The notes under the pieces were generated by a model that was not told where the DNA came from, ran no database searches, and saw only the letters and a program-made list of their open reading frames with translations. Shown here in pieces: positions 9,070 to 17,555 of a stretch of DNA of 64,000 bases (position 1 is its first letter; the number at the start of each line of letters is the position of its first letter). A program made the translations under genes and the position numbers. The stretch lies in NCBI GenBank assembly GCA_903837285.1, contig CAILUD010000040.1, positions 21,943 to 85,942 on the forward strand. The letters are read 5' to 3'. Source of the DNA: an uncultured Bacteroidota bacterium. GTDB lineage: Bacteria; Bacteroidota; Bacteroidia; Bacteroidales; GWA2-32-17.

Positions 9070-9915
9070 TTATTTAAAACCGTAATTTTTATTATTCTCA
9101 TTAAAATCCGCTTCTGTAAAGGGTGGATTTATTTTTACATCTAAAAGTTTATATTGCTCAAAAAGACCTTTGTCGTCATATACTTCTATGAAAATAGGGA
9201 GATACGTTGATTTATCAATTAACATTGTTAATTTTTTAGCATAGTCATTTGTAATATTTAAAACTGTACCAATTGGAACTAATTCATTAAATTCTTTAAA
9301 TTTTGGATTTCTTTCTATTATATGATATTCGCTAATATGAAGTTTTCTTGCTAAAGATGTTACGTTACAATTTTCTTTTACTTTATATGAAATTATTTTA
9401 AATGAAGGATTATTTAATTCAATTTTATAACAAATTATACCATCAAGCGTGATTTCACCTTTATAAAAAGCCAGATCTTTAATAGTCTCTTTGTTTTTTT
9501 CTAACAAATAGCCCAATATTTGTATAAAATAATCAAATCCTGCTTCGTAAATACTGTGATGTTGGGCCTCTCGCAAAATTGTACCCATAGGATCAAGTTC
9601 AAGATTAATCCAAGGAAAAGTTTTTGGACTTACAAGTGCTTTTTTGCTGTACTTTTCATTGATTAATACTTCCGCATTTGTTGGCGGTTTTAGTTGTTTA
9701 TAATATATTTTAACTGGCGAAATCTGTTTTTTAATATTTGCTTCAACTATTTTAAATTCTGTTCCAATTCTTTCTTTGGAAATAATTTTTAATGAAAGCG
9801 TTTTAACGGATTTGGATTTCTCAAACATTTTATTTGTTATGTCAATAGCATTTTGACAATAACTAAATGATGAAAAAAGAAAAAGAAGAAATAATATTAA
9901 ATATTTTTTAAGCAT
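9070..9915 (-). CDS. DUF1571-family secreted protein with an internal LysM domain
   Basis: 281 residues with a signal peptide ending near Cys20. Residues about 22-175 and 223-281 look like the two parts of a DUF1571 (LolA/LppX-like beta-sandwich) fold: KTLSLKIISKERIGTEFKI, then IDKSTYLPIFIEVYDDKG. Between them sits a LysM module at about residues 176-222 (SYKVKENCNVTSLARKLHIS then NELVPIGTVLNITNDY). LysM binds peptidoglycan N-acetylglucosamine chains, so cell-wall tethering is inferred. DUF1571 proteins have no known reaction. The gene stands alone between sodB and the MATE gene, separated from the latter by 36 bases, so the two could share a transcript. Confidence 0.72.
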   Translation of the reverse strand: MLKKYLILFLLFLFSSFSYCQNAIDITNKMFEKSKSVKTLSLKIISKERIGTEFKIVEANIKKQISPVKIYYKQLKPPTNAEVLINEKYSKKALVSPKTFPWINLELDPMGTILREAQHHSIYEAGFDYFIQILGYLLEKNKETIKDLAFYKGEITLDGIICYKIELNNPSFKIISYKVKENCNVTSLARKLHISEYHIIERNPKFKEFNELVPIGTVLNITNDYAKKLTMLIDKSTYLPIFIEVYDDKGLFEQYKLLDVKINPPFTEADFNENNKNYGFK

Positions 9916-9951
9916 ATTTCTAACTCAAATAATTAAACAAATATAATAAAC

Positions 9952-11310
9952 TTATACTTCAGCTGTAATAGCTGGTTTAATTTTTACTATCGATTTCTTT
10001 TTCCATTTTCCTGTTCGATAATATATATATGAGAGTGTCATTCCGGATATCCAAGCCAACGGAATAGACCACCATATTCCATGGTATCCAAAATATTCAG
10101 ACATTACCCATGCTAAAGGAATTCTAATTAACCATAATGAAAAAAGAGTAATAAGCATTGGAATAATTGTATCGCCAGCTCCGCGCATAACACCCATATT
10201 TACGAACATTGTTGAATAAACAATATAAAAGGCACTAACTATATATAAATATTCTTTTCCAATATTAATAACGTCTAAATCAGGAGTAAATGCTTTCATT
10301 AGCCAACCAGGAAAAATAAAAATGATAGAAGTAAGAATCATTGTTATTACCAAGTTCATTTTTAATGTAGCTGCATAACCTTTTTTAACTCTTTCTGATT
10401 TACCTGCTCCTATATTTTGACCAACAAAAGAAGATAAAGCCGCAGCTAAAGTCATAGCCGGGAGACTAGCAAACGAATCAATTCGTATTACTACAGAATA
10501 AGCGGCAATAACATTAGTCCCAAATGTGTTTACAATGCTTAAAAGAGCGATCATTCCTAATGAAACAAAAGTAATTTGTAGACCTGAAGGTAACCCGATT
10601 AAAATACTTTTCTTGAAAACAAATTTATCAAAGCTTAAATTAAAGAATGAAAATCTAATAATTTTATGTGTTTTGTTCAGATATATAATAGAAGTAATAA
10701 ATGCAACACCTTGTGCAATTAAAGTCGCGATTGCTGCTCCGGCTATTCCCCATTTAAAAACTATAACAAATAATAAAACTAAAATAATATTTAGAACTGT
10801 TGATAGAATCAGGAAATACAAAGGTGTTTTCGAATCCCCTAAACCTCTTAATGTCGCAGCAACTCCATTGTATCCAAAAATAAAAGTAAGCCCACCCATA
10901 TAAATTTGTAAGTAAAGAGAGGCTTGAGGTAAAATATCAGCAGGAGTATTTATAAATCTTAGAATCGGCTCAGCTAAATATATGCCCAAAAGAGTCATTA
11001 ATATTGACGCAAAAAAGAGGAAAATGTTCATTGTATCTAATGAACGTTTTACCATATTTAAATCTTTAGCGCCAAAATATTGAGAAATAATAACTGTAAA
11101 TCCTATTGAAAAACCAATTATAAGTGATATTAAAGTAAACACAATTGGGGCCGATGCACCCACTGCAGCAAGAGCTTCTTTTCCTAAATAATTTCCAACA
11201 ATAACACTATCTACAATATTATAAAGCTGCTGGAAAGCGTTCCCAAGCAACATTGGCCATGCAAATTGTAAAATAAGGGAACTTTCTTTCCCAACTGTAA
11301 GATCTTTCAA
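9952..11310 (-). CDS. MATE-family multidrug/cation efflux transporter
   Basis: 452 residues and about twelve hydrophobic helices, the standard MATE size. The N-terminal PMLLGNAFQQLYNIVDSVIV block and the repeated pattern in the second half (GLPSGLQITFVSLGMIALLS) identify the NorM/DinF-type superfamily of Na+- or H+-driven exporters of cationic compounds in the inner membrane. Substrate cannot be predicted. The start ATG at 11310 is followed by a normal charged N-terminus (MKDLTVGKESS). Confidence 0.93.
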   Translation of the reverse strand: MKDLTVGKESSLILQFAWPMLLGNAFQQLYNIVDSVIVGNYLGKEALAAVGASAPIVFTLISLIIGFSIGFTVIISQYFGAKDLNMVKRSLDTMNIFLFFASILMTLLGIYLAEPILRFINTPADILPQASLYLQIYMGGLTFIFGYNGVAATLRGLGDSKTPLYFLILSTVLNIILVLLFVIVFKWGIAGAAIATLIAQGVAFITSIIYLNKTHKIIRFSFFNLSFDKFVFKKSILIGLPSGLQITFVSLGMIALLSIVNTFGTNVIAAYSVVIRIDSFASLPAMTLAAALSSFVGQNIGAGKSERVKKGYAATLKMNLVITMILTSIIFIFPGWLMKAFTPDLDVINIGKEYLYIVSAFYIVYSTMFVNMGVMRGAGDTIIPMLITLFSLWLIRIPLAWVMSEYFGYHGIWWSIPLAWISGMTLSYIYYRTGKWKKKSIVKIKPAITAEV

Positions 11311-11403
11311 TTATAAAAATTTTGGCAAAGTTATGCTTTATAACAGTAAAAATGAAAAGATAATGTTAAAATTATTAAACAACTGGTTAAGATTTTGAAA
11401 ATA

Positions 11404-11440
11404 AAAAAGCCCTGATTTTATCTATAATCAGGGCTTTTTT
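11404..11440 (-). terminator. Rho-independent terminator of the PNP gene
   Basis: A 14-15 bp stem (AAGCCCTGATT / AATCAGGGCTT) flanked by A and T runs lies 15 bases after the PNP stop codon. Symmetry could also let it work on the plus strand, but no plus-strand gene ends here. Confidence 0.88.
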
Positions 11441-11454
11441 CAAATTCTTTATTT

Positions 11455-12264
11455 TTATATTTCAGAAATTAATTCTTTTATAATTAATGTCATTAATGGT
11501 TCTGCCTTTTCGGCAACATTTTGTACATCGGCATGTGTTACTTTTACGATTTTTCCAGGAACACCTAAGTCTGTTATTATTGAAATAGCAAAACAGGGAA
11601 TCCCCATTTGATGAGCAACAATAACTTCTGGTACAGTTGACATTCCAACAGCGTCGCTTCCAATAACTCTAAAATATTTATATTCTGCTAATGTTTCTAA
11701 AGTTGGTCCGGTAACGCCAGTGTAAACACCTTTTTGAACTTTAATATTATTCTTTTTTGCAATTGCTTCAGCTTTTTTAATTAAACTTAAATCATAAGTT
11801 TCGCTCATATCTGGGAAACGAGCACCAAATTCTGGTGTATGTTTTCCTAATAATGGGTTTGGAATAAGGTTAATGTGATCATTAATTATCATTAAATCAC
11901 CAATTTCAAATTCTGGATTTACTCCACCGCTTGCATTTGAAACTACTAAAGTTTTTATTCCTAATTTTTTCATTACACGAACTGGAAAAGTAACTTCCTG
12001 CATGCTATATCCTTCGTAAAAATGAAAACGACCTTGCATTGCAACAACTTTTTTTCCTGAAAGATTTCCAAAAATAAGTTTTCCTTGATGTCCTTCAACT
12101 GTTGAAACAGGAAAATTCGGAATATTCTGGTATTCTAAAACGTGAGTTATTTCAATTTCGCGAACTAAACCACCTAATCCGGTTCCTAAAATTATTCCAA
12201 CTTCTGGAGCGCTATCTGTTTTTTCCTGAATAAATTGAGCTGATTGGTTTATTTTTTCTAACAT
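11455..12264 (-). CDS. Purine nucleoside phosphorylase
   Basis: About 269 residues from the ATG at 12264 (MLEKINQSAQFIQEKT). A longer frame to 12315 exists but adds a non-homologous stretch. It belongs to the trimeric PNP class: GIILGTGLGGL phosphate loop, MQGRFHFYEGYSMQEVTFPVRVMKKLGIKTLVVSNASGG region and GSDAVGMSTVPEVIVAHQMG active-site motif, where the Ser/Asn pattern fits guanosine/inosine use. It cleaves purine ribonucleosides with phosphate for salvage. The start lies 53 bases inside the 3' end of lpxK, so the two genes are coupled. Confidence 0.93.
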   Translation of the reverse strand: MLEKINQSAQFIQEKTDSAPEVGIILGTGLGGLVREIEITHVLEYQNIPNFPVSTVEGHQGKLIFGNLSGKKVVAMQGRFHFYEGYSMQEVTFPVRVMKKLGIKTLVVSNASGGVNPEFEIGDLMIINDHINLIPNPLLGKHTPEFGARFPDMSETYDLSLIKKAEAIAKKNNIKVQKGVYTGVTGPTLETLAEYKYFRVIGSDAVGMSTVPEVIVAHQMGIPCFAISIITDLGVPGKIVKVTHADVQNVAEKAEPLMTLIIKELISEI

Positions 12265-13327
12265 ATTCTGTAATTTGTTTATTAAATCTGTTTTTATCAC
12301 CGTAAAGAAAATCAATTTCTATGGGAATATAAAATGCCGGCAATTCTTCTAATAAATTACCGTTTTGAGTCTCTCTTAATCTTAGCGAATCTTTTTCGGT
12401 GGTTATAATAATTTTATTTTCATCTTGAATTCCTTTAAATGCTGCTGAAATTTTAATGATATCTTTATTAGTAAAGATATGATGATCTTTAAAATTTAAA
12501 TGGGTTATTGAAGATGAAAAACGTTTTATATGATTAATCAGATCGTTTGGACTTGCAATACCCGTTACTAAAAGAATACTATATTTATTTTTTGTGAAAT
12601 TATAGTTTATCGCAGAAATTCTTCCAGGAAAAAGTGTTACTGGGTTTTTATATTTAATTGTTGTAAAATAGAGAGTTTGATATGGAAAAAGTTGCAAATC
12701 TTTTTCTAAAATTCGTCTTTCAATGGGTTTAATTTCGCAAGGCATTTTAGTTACAATAACAATATTTGCGCGTATTTTATGATGTTCACCTTCTCGTAAA
12801 TTACCGTAAGGTAAAAGATGATCGGTGTTGAGTGGTCTGTTAAAATCAATTAATAAAATTGATATTCCGGGTTTTACATATCTGTGTTGAAATGCATCGT
12901 CTAACACAACAACCTGAATTTTTTTTTCTTTATCAGAAATTAGTTTGTTTATTCCGTGAACTCTGCTTTCGTCAACAATTACAGAAATTTCGGGATGATT
13001 GTTTTTAATTTGTAATGGTTCGTCGCCTGCTTCTTTTGTTGTAGAATTTAAATTTACTTCGCGAAATCCTTTTGTTTTTCTCTTATATCCTCTACTTAGA
13101 GTTGCAATTCGAAAATCGTATTTTAATAAACCAGCAATATATTCTACGTGTGGAGTTTTTCCTGTTCCGCCAACCGTTATATTACCAATACTTATGATTG
13201 GAATGGCAAATTCGTGTGTTTTCAGTATGTTTATATCAAAGAGTAAATTGCGAAAACTAACTATAAACCCATAAAGCAATGATAGCGGGTAAAGCAGTAT
13301 TCCGTATTTTCTTTGTTTGCTCGACAT
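12212..13327 (-). CDS. lpxK: Tetraacyldisaccharide 4'-kinase
   Basis: 371 residues. Phosphorylates the 4' position of the lipid A disaccharide at the inner membrane. The P-loop-like SIGNITVGGTGKTPHVEYI lies near residues 45-63 and the family signature VVLDDAFQHRYVKPGISILL near residue 140. An N-terminal hydrophobic segment (LLYPLSLLYGFIVSF) fits membrane association. Length is normal. Its 3' end overlaps the PNP start. Lipid A synthesis is also represented at 27.8 kb by lpxH. Confidence 0.94.
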   Translation of the reverse strand: MSSKQRKYGILLYPLSLLYGFIVSFRNLLFDINILKTHEFAIPIISIGNITVGGTGKTPHVEYIAGLLKYDFRIATLSRGYKRKTKGFREVNLNSTTKEAGDEPLQIKNNHPEISVIVDESRVHGINKLISDKEKKIQVVVLDDAFQHRYVKPGISILLIDFNRPLNTDHLLPYGNLREGEHHKIRANIVIVTKMPCEIKPIERRILEKDLQLFPYQTLYFTTIKYKNPVTLFPGRISAINYNFTKNKYSILLVTGIASPNDLINHIKRFSSSITHLNFKDHHIFTNKDIIKISAAFKGIQDENKIIITTEKDSLRLRETQNGNLLEELPAFYIPIEIDFLYGDKNRFNKQITEYVRKNKPISSIYSGKNR

Positions 13328-13384
13328 TTCAAAAATGAAAACGTGCTAAGATAGTAAAGTTCAATTAATAAAAAAAAATGTTGT

Positions 13385-13846
13385 TTACACATCTTCTGAA
13401 AGATGCTTAAAGTCAGGTATTTCCTTAATGAAAGTAATTTCTCCGTTTTCAAAATTAACTTTACAGCATAGGTGCAATAACCCATTAGTAACTAAAAGAA
13501 TATTTGTACGGGTAACAATGTTATATCTTCCGGCCTGAAGTAAAGTGTTATTTCCTGTTTTTACAGATGGGGCCTTACATTCTGCAAGTAAAAGTGGAAT
13601 TCCGTCACGAGAAAAAACTACTAAATCGCTTCTTACAGAGTTATTGTTAACGGTAAAAGAATGTTCGAGTTTTATTAATCCCTCGGGATATTTTAAATCT
13701 TCTATAAGGTACCAAACTAAATGTTGACGAACCCATTCTTCGGGAGTAAGTGCGACAAATTTTTTTCGTAAACGATCAAAAACCTGCAATTTTTGCTGCC
13801 ATTTTCTGAGCTTTAGAGGATATGTTGGGAAATTAAGTATAGTCAT
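13385..13846 (-). CDS. HsdR N-terminal (type I restriction nuclease-like) domain protein
   Basis: 153 residues carrying only the nuclease-like domain of type I restriction R subunits. It has RSDLVVFSRDGIPLLLAECK, which fits the PD-(D/E)xK catalytic pattern (D, then ExK), after a TPEEWVRQHLVWYLIEDLKYP helical segment. No helicase or methylase gene is nearby, so it is not a restriction system. Stand-alone proteins of this kind are commonly found beside DNA polymerase III delta in Bacteroidota, as here. A DNA-repair or replication-linked nuclease role is inferred and untested. Confidence 0.85.
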   Translation of the reverse strand: MTILNFPTYPLKLRKWQQKLQVFDRLRKKFVALTPEEWVRQHLVWYLIEDLKYPEGLIKLEHSFTVNNNSVRSDLVVFSRDGIPLLLAECKAPSVKTGNNTLLQAGRYNIVTRTNILLVTNGLLHLCCKVNFENGEITFIKEIPDFKHLSEDV

Positions 13847-13952
13847 AAAATATTTGATGGCAAATTAAACCGTACTTCTTTCAACAAAAATACTCATTAA
13901 TTTTTTTGAAATCATAAAGAATAACTTTTAGTTCGCTTTTATAATAATTCGT

Positions 13953-13960
13953 TACTTTTG
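13953..13960 (+). promoter_or_regulatory. Bacteroidota -7 promoter element
   Basis: TACTTTTG matches TAnnTTTG and lies 15 bases before the AMP nucleosidase ATG. The -33 element is weak. Confidence 0.6.
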
Positions 13961-13975
13961 TAAAAAGAATTTAAA

Positions 13976-14758
13976 ATGAAAACAAAAGAAGAAATAATAG
14001 CAAACTGGTTGCCTCGCTATACTGGAAGACCGTTAAATGAATTTGGAGAACTTATTCTTCTTACTAATTTTCAGCTTTATGTTGAGTTATTTGCTCAATG
14101 GCATAACGTTCCTATTGTTGGTTTAAATAAACCTATGCCAAATGCTAGTGCTGATGGAATTACAATAATAAACTTTGGAATGGGTAGTCCGAATGCTGCA
14201 ACAGTAATGGATTTATTGGGAGCTATTCATCCAAAAGGAGTTTTATTTCTTGGGAAATGCGGTGGCATTAAAAAGAAAAATCAATTAGGCGACCTTATTT
14301 TACCTATTGCTGCAATTAGAAGTGAAGGAACATCAAATGATTATTTACCACCCGAAATCCCTGCTTTACCAGCATTCTCGTTGCAACGTGCAGTGTCTTC
14401 GGCTATACGCGATCACCAGCGCGATTATTGGACAGGAACAGTATTTACTACAAATAAAAGAGTATGGGAGCATGATGACAGGTTTAAGAGATATCTTGAA
14501 AAAACCCGTGCAATGGCTATTGATATGGAAACTGCCACAATTTTTGTTGTTGGTTTTGCAAACGGAATTTCAACAGGTGCATTACTCTTAGTATCTGATC
14601 AGCCAATGATTTCAACAGGAATTAAAACTGCTGAAAGTGATCAAAAAGTAACAGAAAAATTTGTTGAAGATCATATAAAAATTGGTATCGATGCTTTAAA
14701 AGAAATCAGAAATGATGGTCGTTCTGTAAAGCATCTTCGTTTTGATGATGCGTTTTAA
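13976..14758 (+). CDS. amn: AMP nucleosidase, short Bacteroidota type
   Basis: 260 residues. Hydrolyses AMP to adenine and ribose 5-phosphate. The fold is the nucleoside phosphorylase type: INFGMGSPNAATVMDLLGAI, LFLGKCGGIKKKNQLGDLILPIAAIRSEGTS, and MAIDMETATIFVVGFANGI with the catalytic acidic pair. It lacks the large N-terminal regulatory domain of E. coli Amn (about 480 residues), as is normal for Bacteroidota. It is separated by only two bases from holA. Confidence 0.9.
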   Translation: MKTKEEIIANWLPRYTGRPLNEFGELILLTNFQLYVELFAQWHNVPIVGLNKPMPNASADGITIINFGMGSPNAATVMDLLGAIHPKGVLFLGKCGGIKKKNQLGDLILPIAAIRSEGTSNDYLPPEIPALPAFSLQRAVSSAIRDHQRDYWTGTVFTTNKRVWEHDDRFKRYLEKTRAMAIDMETATIFVVGFANGISTGALLLVSDQPMISTGIKTAESDQKVTEKFVEDHIKIGIDALKEIRNDGRSVKHLRFDDAF

Positions 14759-14760
14759 TT

Positions 14761-15798
14761 ATGACTTACGAGCAAATAATAAAGGAACTTAACAATAAGA
14801 TTTATAAACCCATTTATTATTTAATGGGTGACGAAGCTTATTATATAGATAAGGTTACCGATTATATTGCTAACAATGTGCTTACAGAAGCAGAACGCTC
14901 ATTTAATCAAACTGTTTTATATGGTAAGGATATTGATTTGGGCGCAGTAATTACAACGTCACGTCGTTTTCCAATGATGTCAAATTATCAGGTTGTTATT
15001 ATTAAAGAGGCACAGAATATAAAGGGAATTGATGGGAGCGATGGACCGGGGAAAAGTAAAAAACCAAATTCATTTCTTTTATATGCCGAAAACCCTCCTA
15101 AATCTACAATACTTGTCATAAATTTAAAATATAAATCATTAGAAAAAAATCGCAAACTTTATAAATTACTCGAAAAAACCGGAGTTATTTTAGATAGCAA
15201 AAAACTTTATGATAACAAATTACCTGAATGGATTTCGGGATATGTTGCTCAAAAACAATTAAAAATTGATCCAACAGCAGCAAATTTAATAGCAGAAAGT
15301 CTGGGAAGTGATTTATGTAAAATTGCGAACGAAATTGATAAACTTTTTATAGTATTGCCAAAAGATATAAAGACGATTACTTCTGATTATGTTGAAAAAT
15401 ATATTGGTATCAGTAAAGAGTTTAATAATTTTGAATTGCAGAGAGCGATAGGATTTAAAGAATTTTTAAAAGCAAATAGAATTGTTAATCATTTTGGAAA
15501 AAACATAAATGATAATCCTATACAATTTACTATAAAAGTATTATTTGACTATTTTGTTAAGATTTTAATTTATCATAGTTCTCAAAATAAATCAAGAGAA
15601 GTACTGGCTCCTGCAATGGGGGTTAATCCTTTTTTTATTGAAGAGTATGCAAAGTCTGCAAGAAATTATTCTGTACAAAAAGTAGTGCAAAATATAAGCA
15701 TAATAAGACAATTTGATTTAAAGTCTAAAGGCGTAAATTCTGGACGAACAGAACCTGCTGAACTTTTAAAAGAATTAGTTTTTAGATTAATGCATTAG
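14761..15798 (+). CDS. holA: DNA polymerase III subunit delta (clamp loader)
   Basis: 345 residues with the delta-subunit layout: an N-terminal AAA+-like region (KPIYYLMGDEAYYIDKVTDYI, then RRFPMMSNYQVVIIKEAQNI) and a C-terminal helical collar domain ending GVNSGRTEPAELLKELVFRL. It opens the beta clamp as part of the clamp loader. Length is typical. It is translated in tandem with AMP nucleosidase and lies near the HsdR-N protein, a familiar Bacteroidota neighbourhood. Confidence 0.93.
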   Translation: MTYEQIIKELNNKIYKPIYYLMGDEAYYIDKVTDYIANNVLTEAERSFNQTVLYGKDIDLGAVITTSRRFPMMSNYQVVIIKEAQNIKGIDGSDGPGKSKKPNSFLLYAENPPKSTILVINLKYKSLEKNRKLYKLLEKTGVILDSKKLYDNKLPEWISGYVAQKQLKIDPTAANLIAESLGSDLCKIANEIDKLFIVLPKDIKTITSDYVEKYIGISKEFNNFELQRAIGFKEFLKANRIVNHFGKNINDNPIQFTIKVLFDYFVKILIYHSSQNKSREVLAPAMGVNPFFIEEYAKSARNYSVQKVVQNISIIRQFDLKSKGVNSGRTEPAELLKELVFRLMH

Positions 15799-15824
15799 AA
15801 ATGCATTAAAGCAGTTGATTAATC

Positions 15825-17042
15825 TTAGTTACTTAAAAAAGTTATATAAATACCAGTAATAATCGCTGTTGTAATTACACCACTAATATTGGCTCCAATA
15901 GCATTTGGTAAAATAAAAGCTTTAGGATTAACTTTTGAAACTTCCTTTTGTGCAACTTTAGCAGTAGTTGGGACACAGCTAACAGCCGCAATTCCTATAG
16001 TAGGATTGAATTTTTTGCCTGAGGTCCAATATAAAATATAACCGCCAAGTATGCCTCCAACACCTGATAATAATAGAGCAATTATTCCCAAAACTAATAA
16101 AATAAGAATTTTAGGATCTAATAACAAATTAGCATCACATAAAACTCCTAATAACAATCCTAATAAAAATGTTGATCCATAAAGCAATGGACCTGTTATA
16201 AAATTATATATATGTGTTAAGCCCGATTCTCTTATTGCTACTCCAACAAAAAGTGACAAAAATAGTGGTGATGCTACCGGAAACAAAAAGCAAAGAATTA
16301 TACACATAGCAACAGCAAAAGTAAGCTTCATGCTAGAGTTAATTGGTTTTTTATTTCTTCTTTTTGGTGCTTCTGGTTTTATTCCTCTGATATGTTTTGG
16401 GATCATTAATCTTATAAGATAAGGGTAACCGCCATAAGTTAAACCAAGATATAAATAAGCAACAACTGTTATTGGTACAAAAAGGTGTTTTGCAAGACTT
16501 AATGATGTAAACAAAACCATTGGACCATCGGCACCACCAACCATGGCAATTGATGCCGATTCTTTGAGTGTTAGTCCAAATAAAACAGCAATTGGGATTG
16601 TTAAAAAGGTGCCTAACTCGCCAAACATTGCTAAAAACATACTTTCAAACGGACGATCTAATAAATAGCTAACATCGAGCAAAGCGCCTATCCCCATGAA
16701 GACAAAACATGCAATAAGGCCATTACTAAACATAAAAACATAAATTGGCTGCAAAAAGTCAATCTGCATTATATTCATTAGCTCATCCGGTTCGCTAATT
16801 AATGGATCAAGAAATAAGTTGCCCATTGTACCATCTGGCAAAAACATTACACTTGCATTTATTGCCGACATACCTATTCCCATTGGTATCATTAATAATG
16901 GCTCAAGAATTCCTTTCTTACCAAGGTAAACCAATAATGCTCCTAATAAAATGAGAAGTATTCTAACTATAGCTAACATTGGTTCAGAATTGGCAATAGT
17001 ACCAAACCCCTGAAACAATTTAAAAAAATCAATGCTTTCCAT
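15825..17042 (-). CDS. Sodium-translocating decarboxylase beta subunit
   Basis: 405 residues, very hydrophobic, about nine to eleven membrane helices. It matches OadB/GcdB/MmdB: a GGADGPMVLFTSLSLAKHLF motif containing the essential Asp, DANLLLDPKILILLVLGIIA, and a C-terminal SCVPTTAKVAQKEVSKVNP block. It carries out carboxybiotin decarboxylation coupled to Na+ export across the inner membrane. The biotin carrier and carboxyltransferase subunits are not encoded here, so which substrate (oxaloacetate, methylmalonyl-CoA, glutaconyl-CoA) is served cannot be said. The probable gamma subunit lies just upstream. Confidence 0.93.
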   Translation of the reverse strand: MESIDFFKLFQGFGTIANSEPMLAIVRILLILLGALLVYLGKKGILEPLLMIPMGIGMSAINASVMFLPDGTMGNLFLDPLISEPDELMNIMQIDFLQPIYVFMFSNGLIACFVFMGIGALLDVSYLLDRPFESMFLAMFGELGTFLTIPIAVLFGLTLKESASIAMVGGADGPMVLFTSLSLAKHLFVPITVVAYLYLGLTYGGYPYLIRLMIPKHIRGIKPEAPKRRNKKPINSSMKLTFAVAMCIILCFLFPVASPLFLSLFVGVAIRESGLTHIYNFITGPLLYGSTFLLGLLLGVLCDANLLLDPKILILLVLGIIALLLSGVGGILGGYILYWTSGKKFNPTIGIAAVSCVPTTAKVAQKEVSKVNPKAFILPNAIGANISGVITTAIITGIYITFLSN

Positions 17043-17079
17043 TATTTAATCTTGTATTAAAATTGCTCGAACAGCATAT

Positions 17080-17373
17080 TTAGCGGGATTCATTAGCAGG
17101 AATAAAATGATCATTAATTCCTTTATAAAAATCTATTAAATCGCAATCCACTTCTTCTTCGCTGGCCTTAGCTAATGAATAAATATTATGATTGTGAATA
17201 TTATGAATTCGTCTGGCTCTTTTAACTATTATTTTTGCTTTTTCGTCGAATAAGCTATTAAGAACAACAGAAGTTAGCATTTTACGAATCATAAATATTA
17301 TTACTGCAACTATCATTGCAATAATAAACGAAAAGCCAAACATTATTAATGTTTTTATATATACATCACTCAT
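17080..17373 (-). CDS. Probable decarboxylase gamma subunit (OadG-like)
   Basis: 97 residues with a single N-terminal membrane helix (residues about 8-30) and a charged cytoplasmic tail. OadG/MmdD proteins have this shape and anchor the soluble alpha subunit to the beta subunit. Sequence conservation in this family is low, so the call rests on topology, size and position 37 bases before the beta-subunit gene. The tail is His-rich (RRIHNIHNHNIY), which might bind metal, as described for OadG zinc binding. No alternative family is evident. Confidence 0.6.
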   Translation of the reverse strand: MSDVYIKTLIMFGFSFIIAMIVAVIIFMIRKMLTSVVLNSLFDEKAKIIVKRARRIHNIHNHNIYSLAKASEEEVDCDLIDFYKGINDHFIPANESR

Positions 17374-17555
17374 TATTTATTTGTAATTTACGTTCATAAT
17401 AAACTACAAAATTATCTTATTGGAGATTTTAAAAGAATGATTTTTACTTCTCAAATATATACTATAAAGCCAATTTAGCTATATTTAAAGAACTATATAA
17501 TATTAGTTGGTAAGCAATACGAATTTTAATGTTCTTATTTTAAGTGTTAAATATA

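Noticed and set aside
13385..13846. Possible restriction system
   Set aside because: Only a lone HsdR N-terminal domain with no methylase, specificity or helicase genes; matches the common stand-alone protein beside holA.
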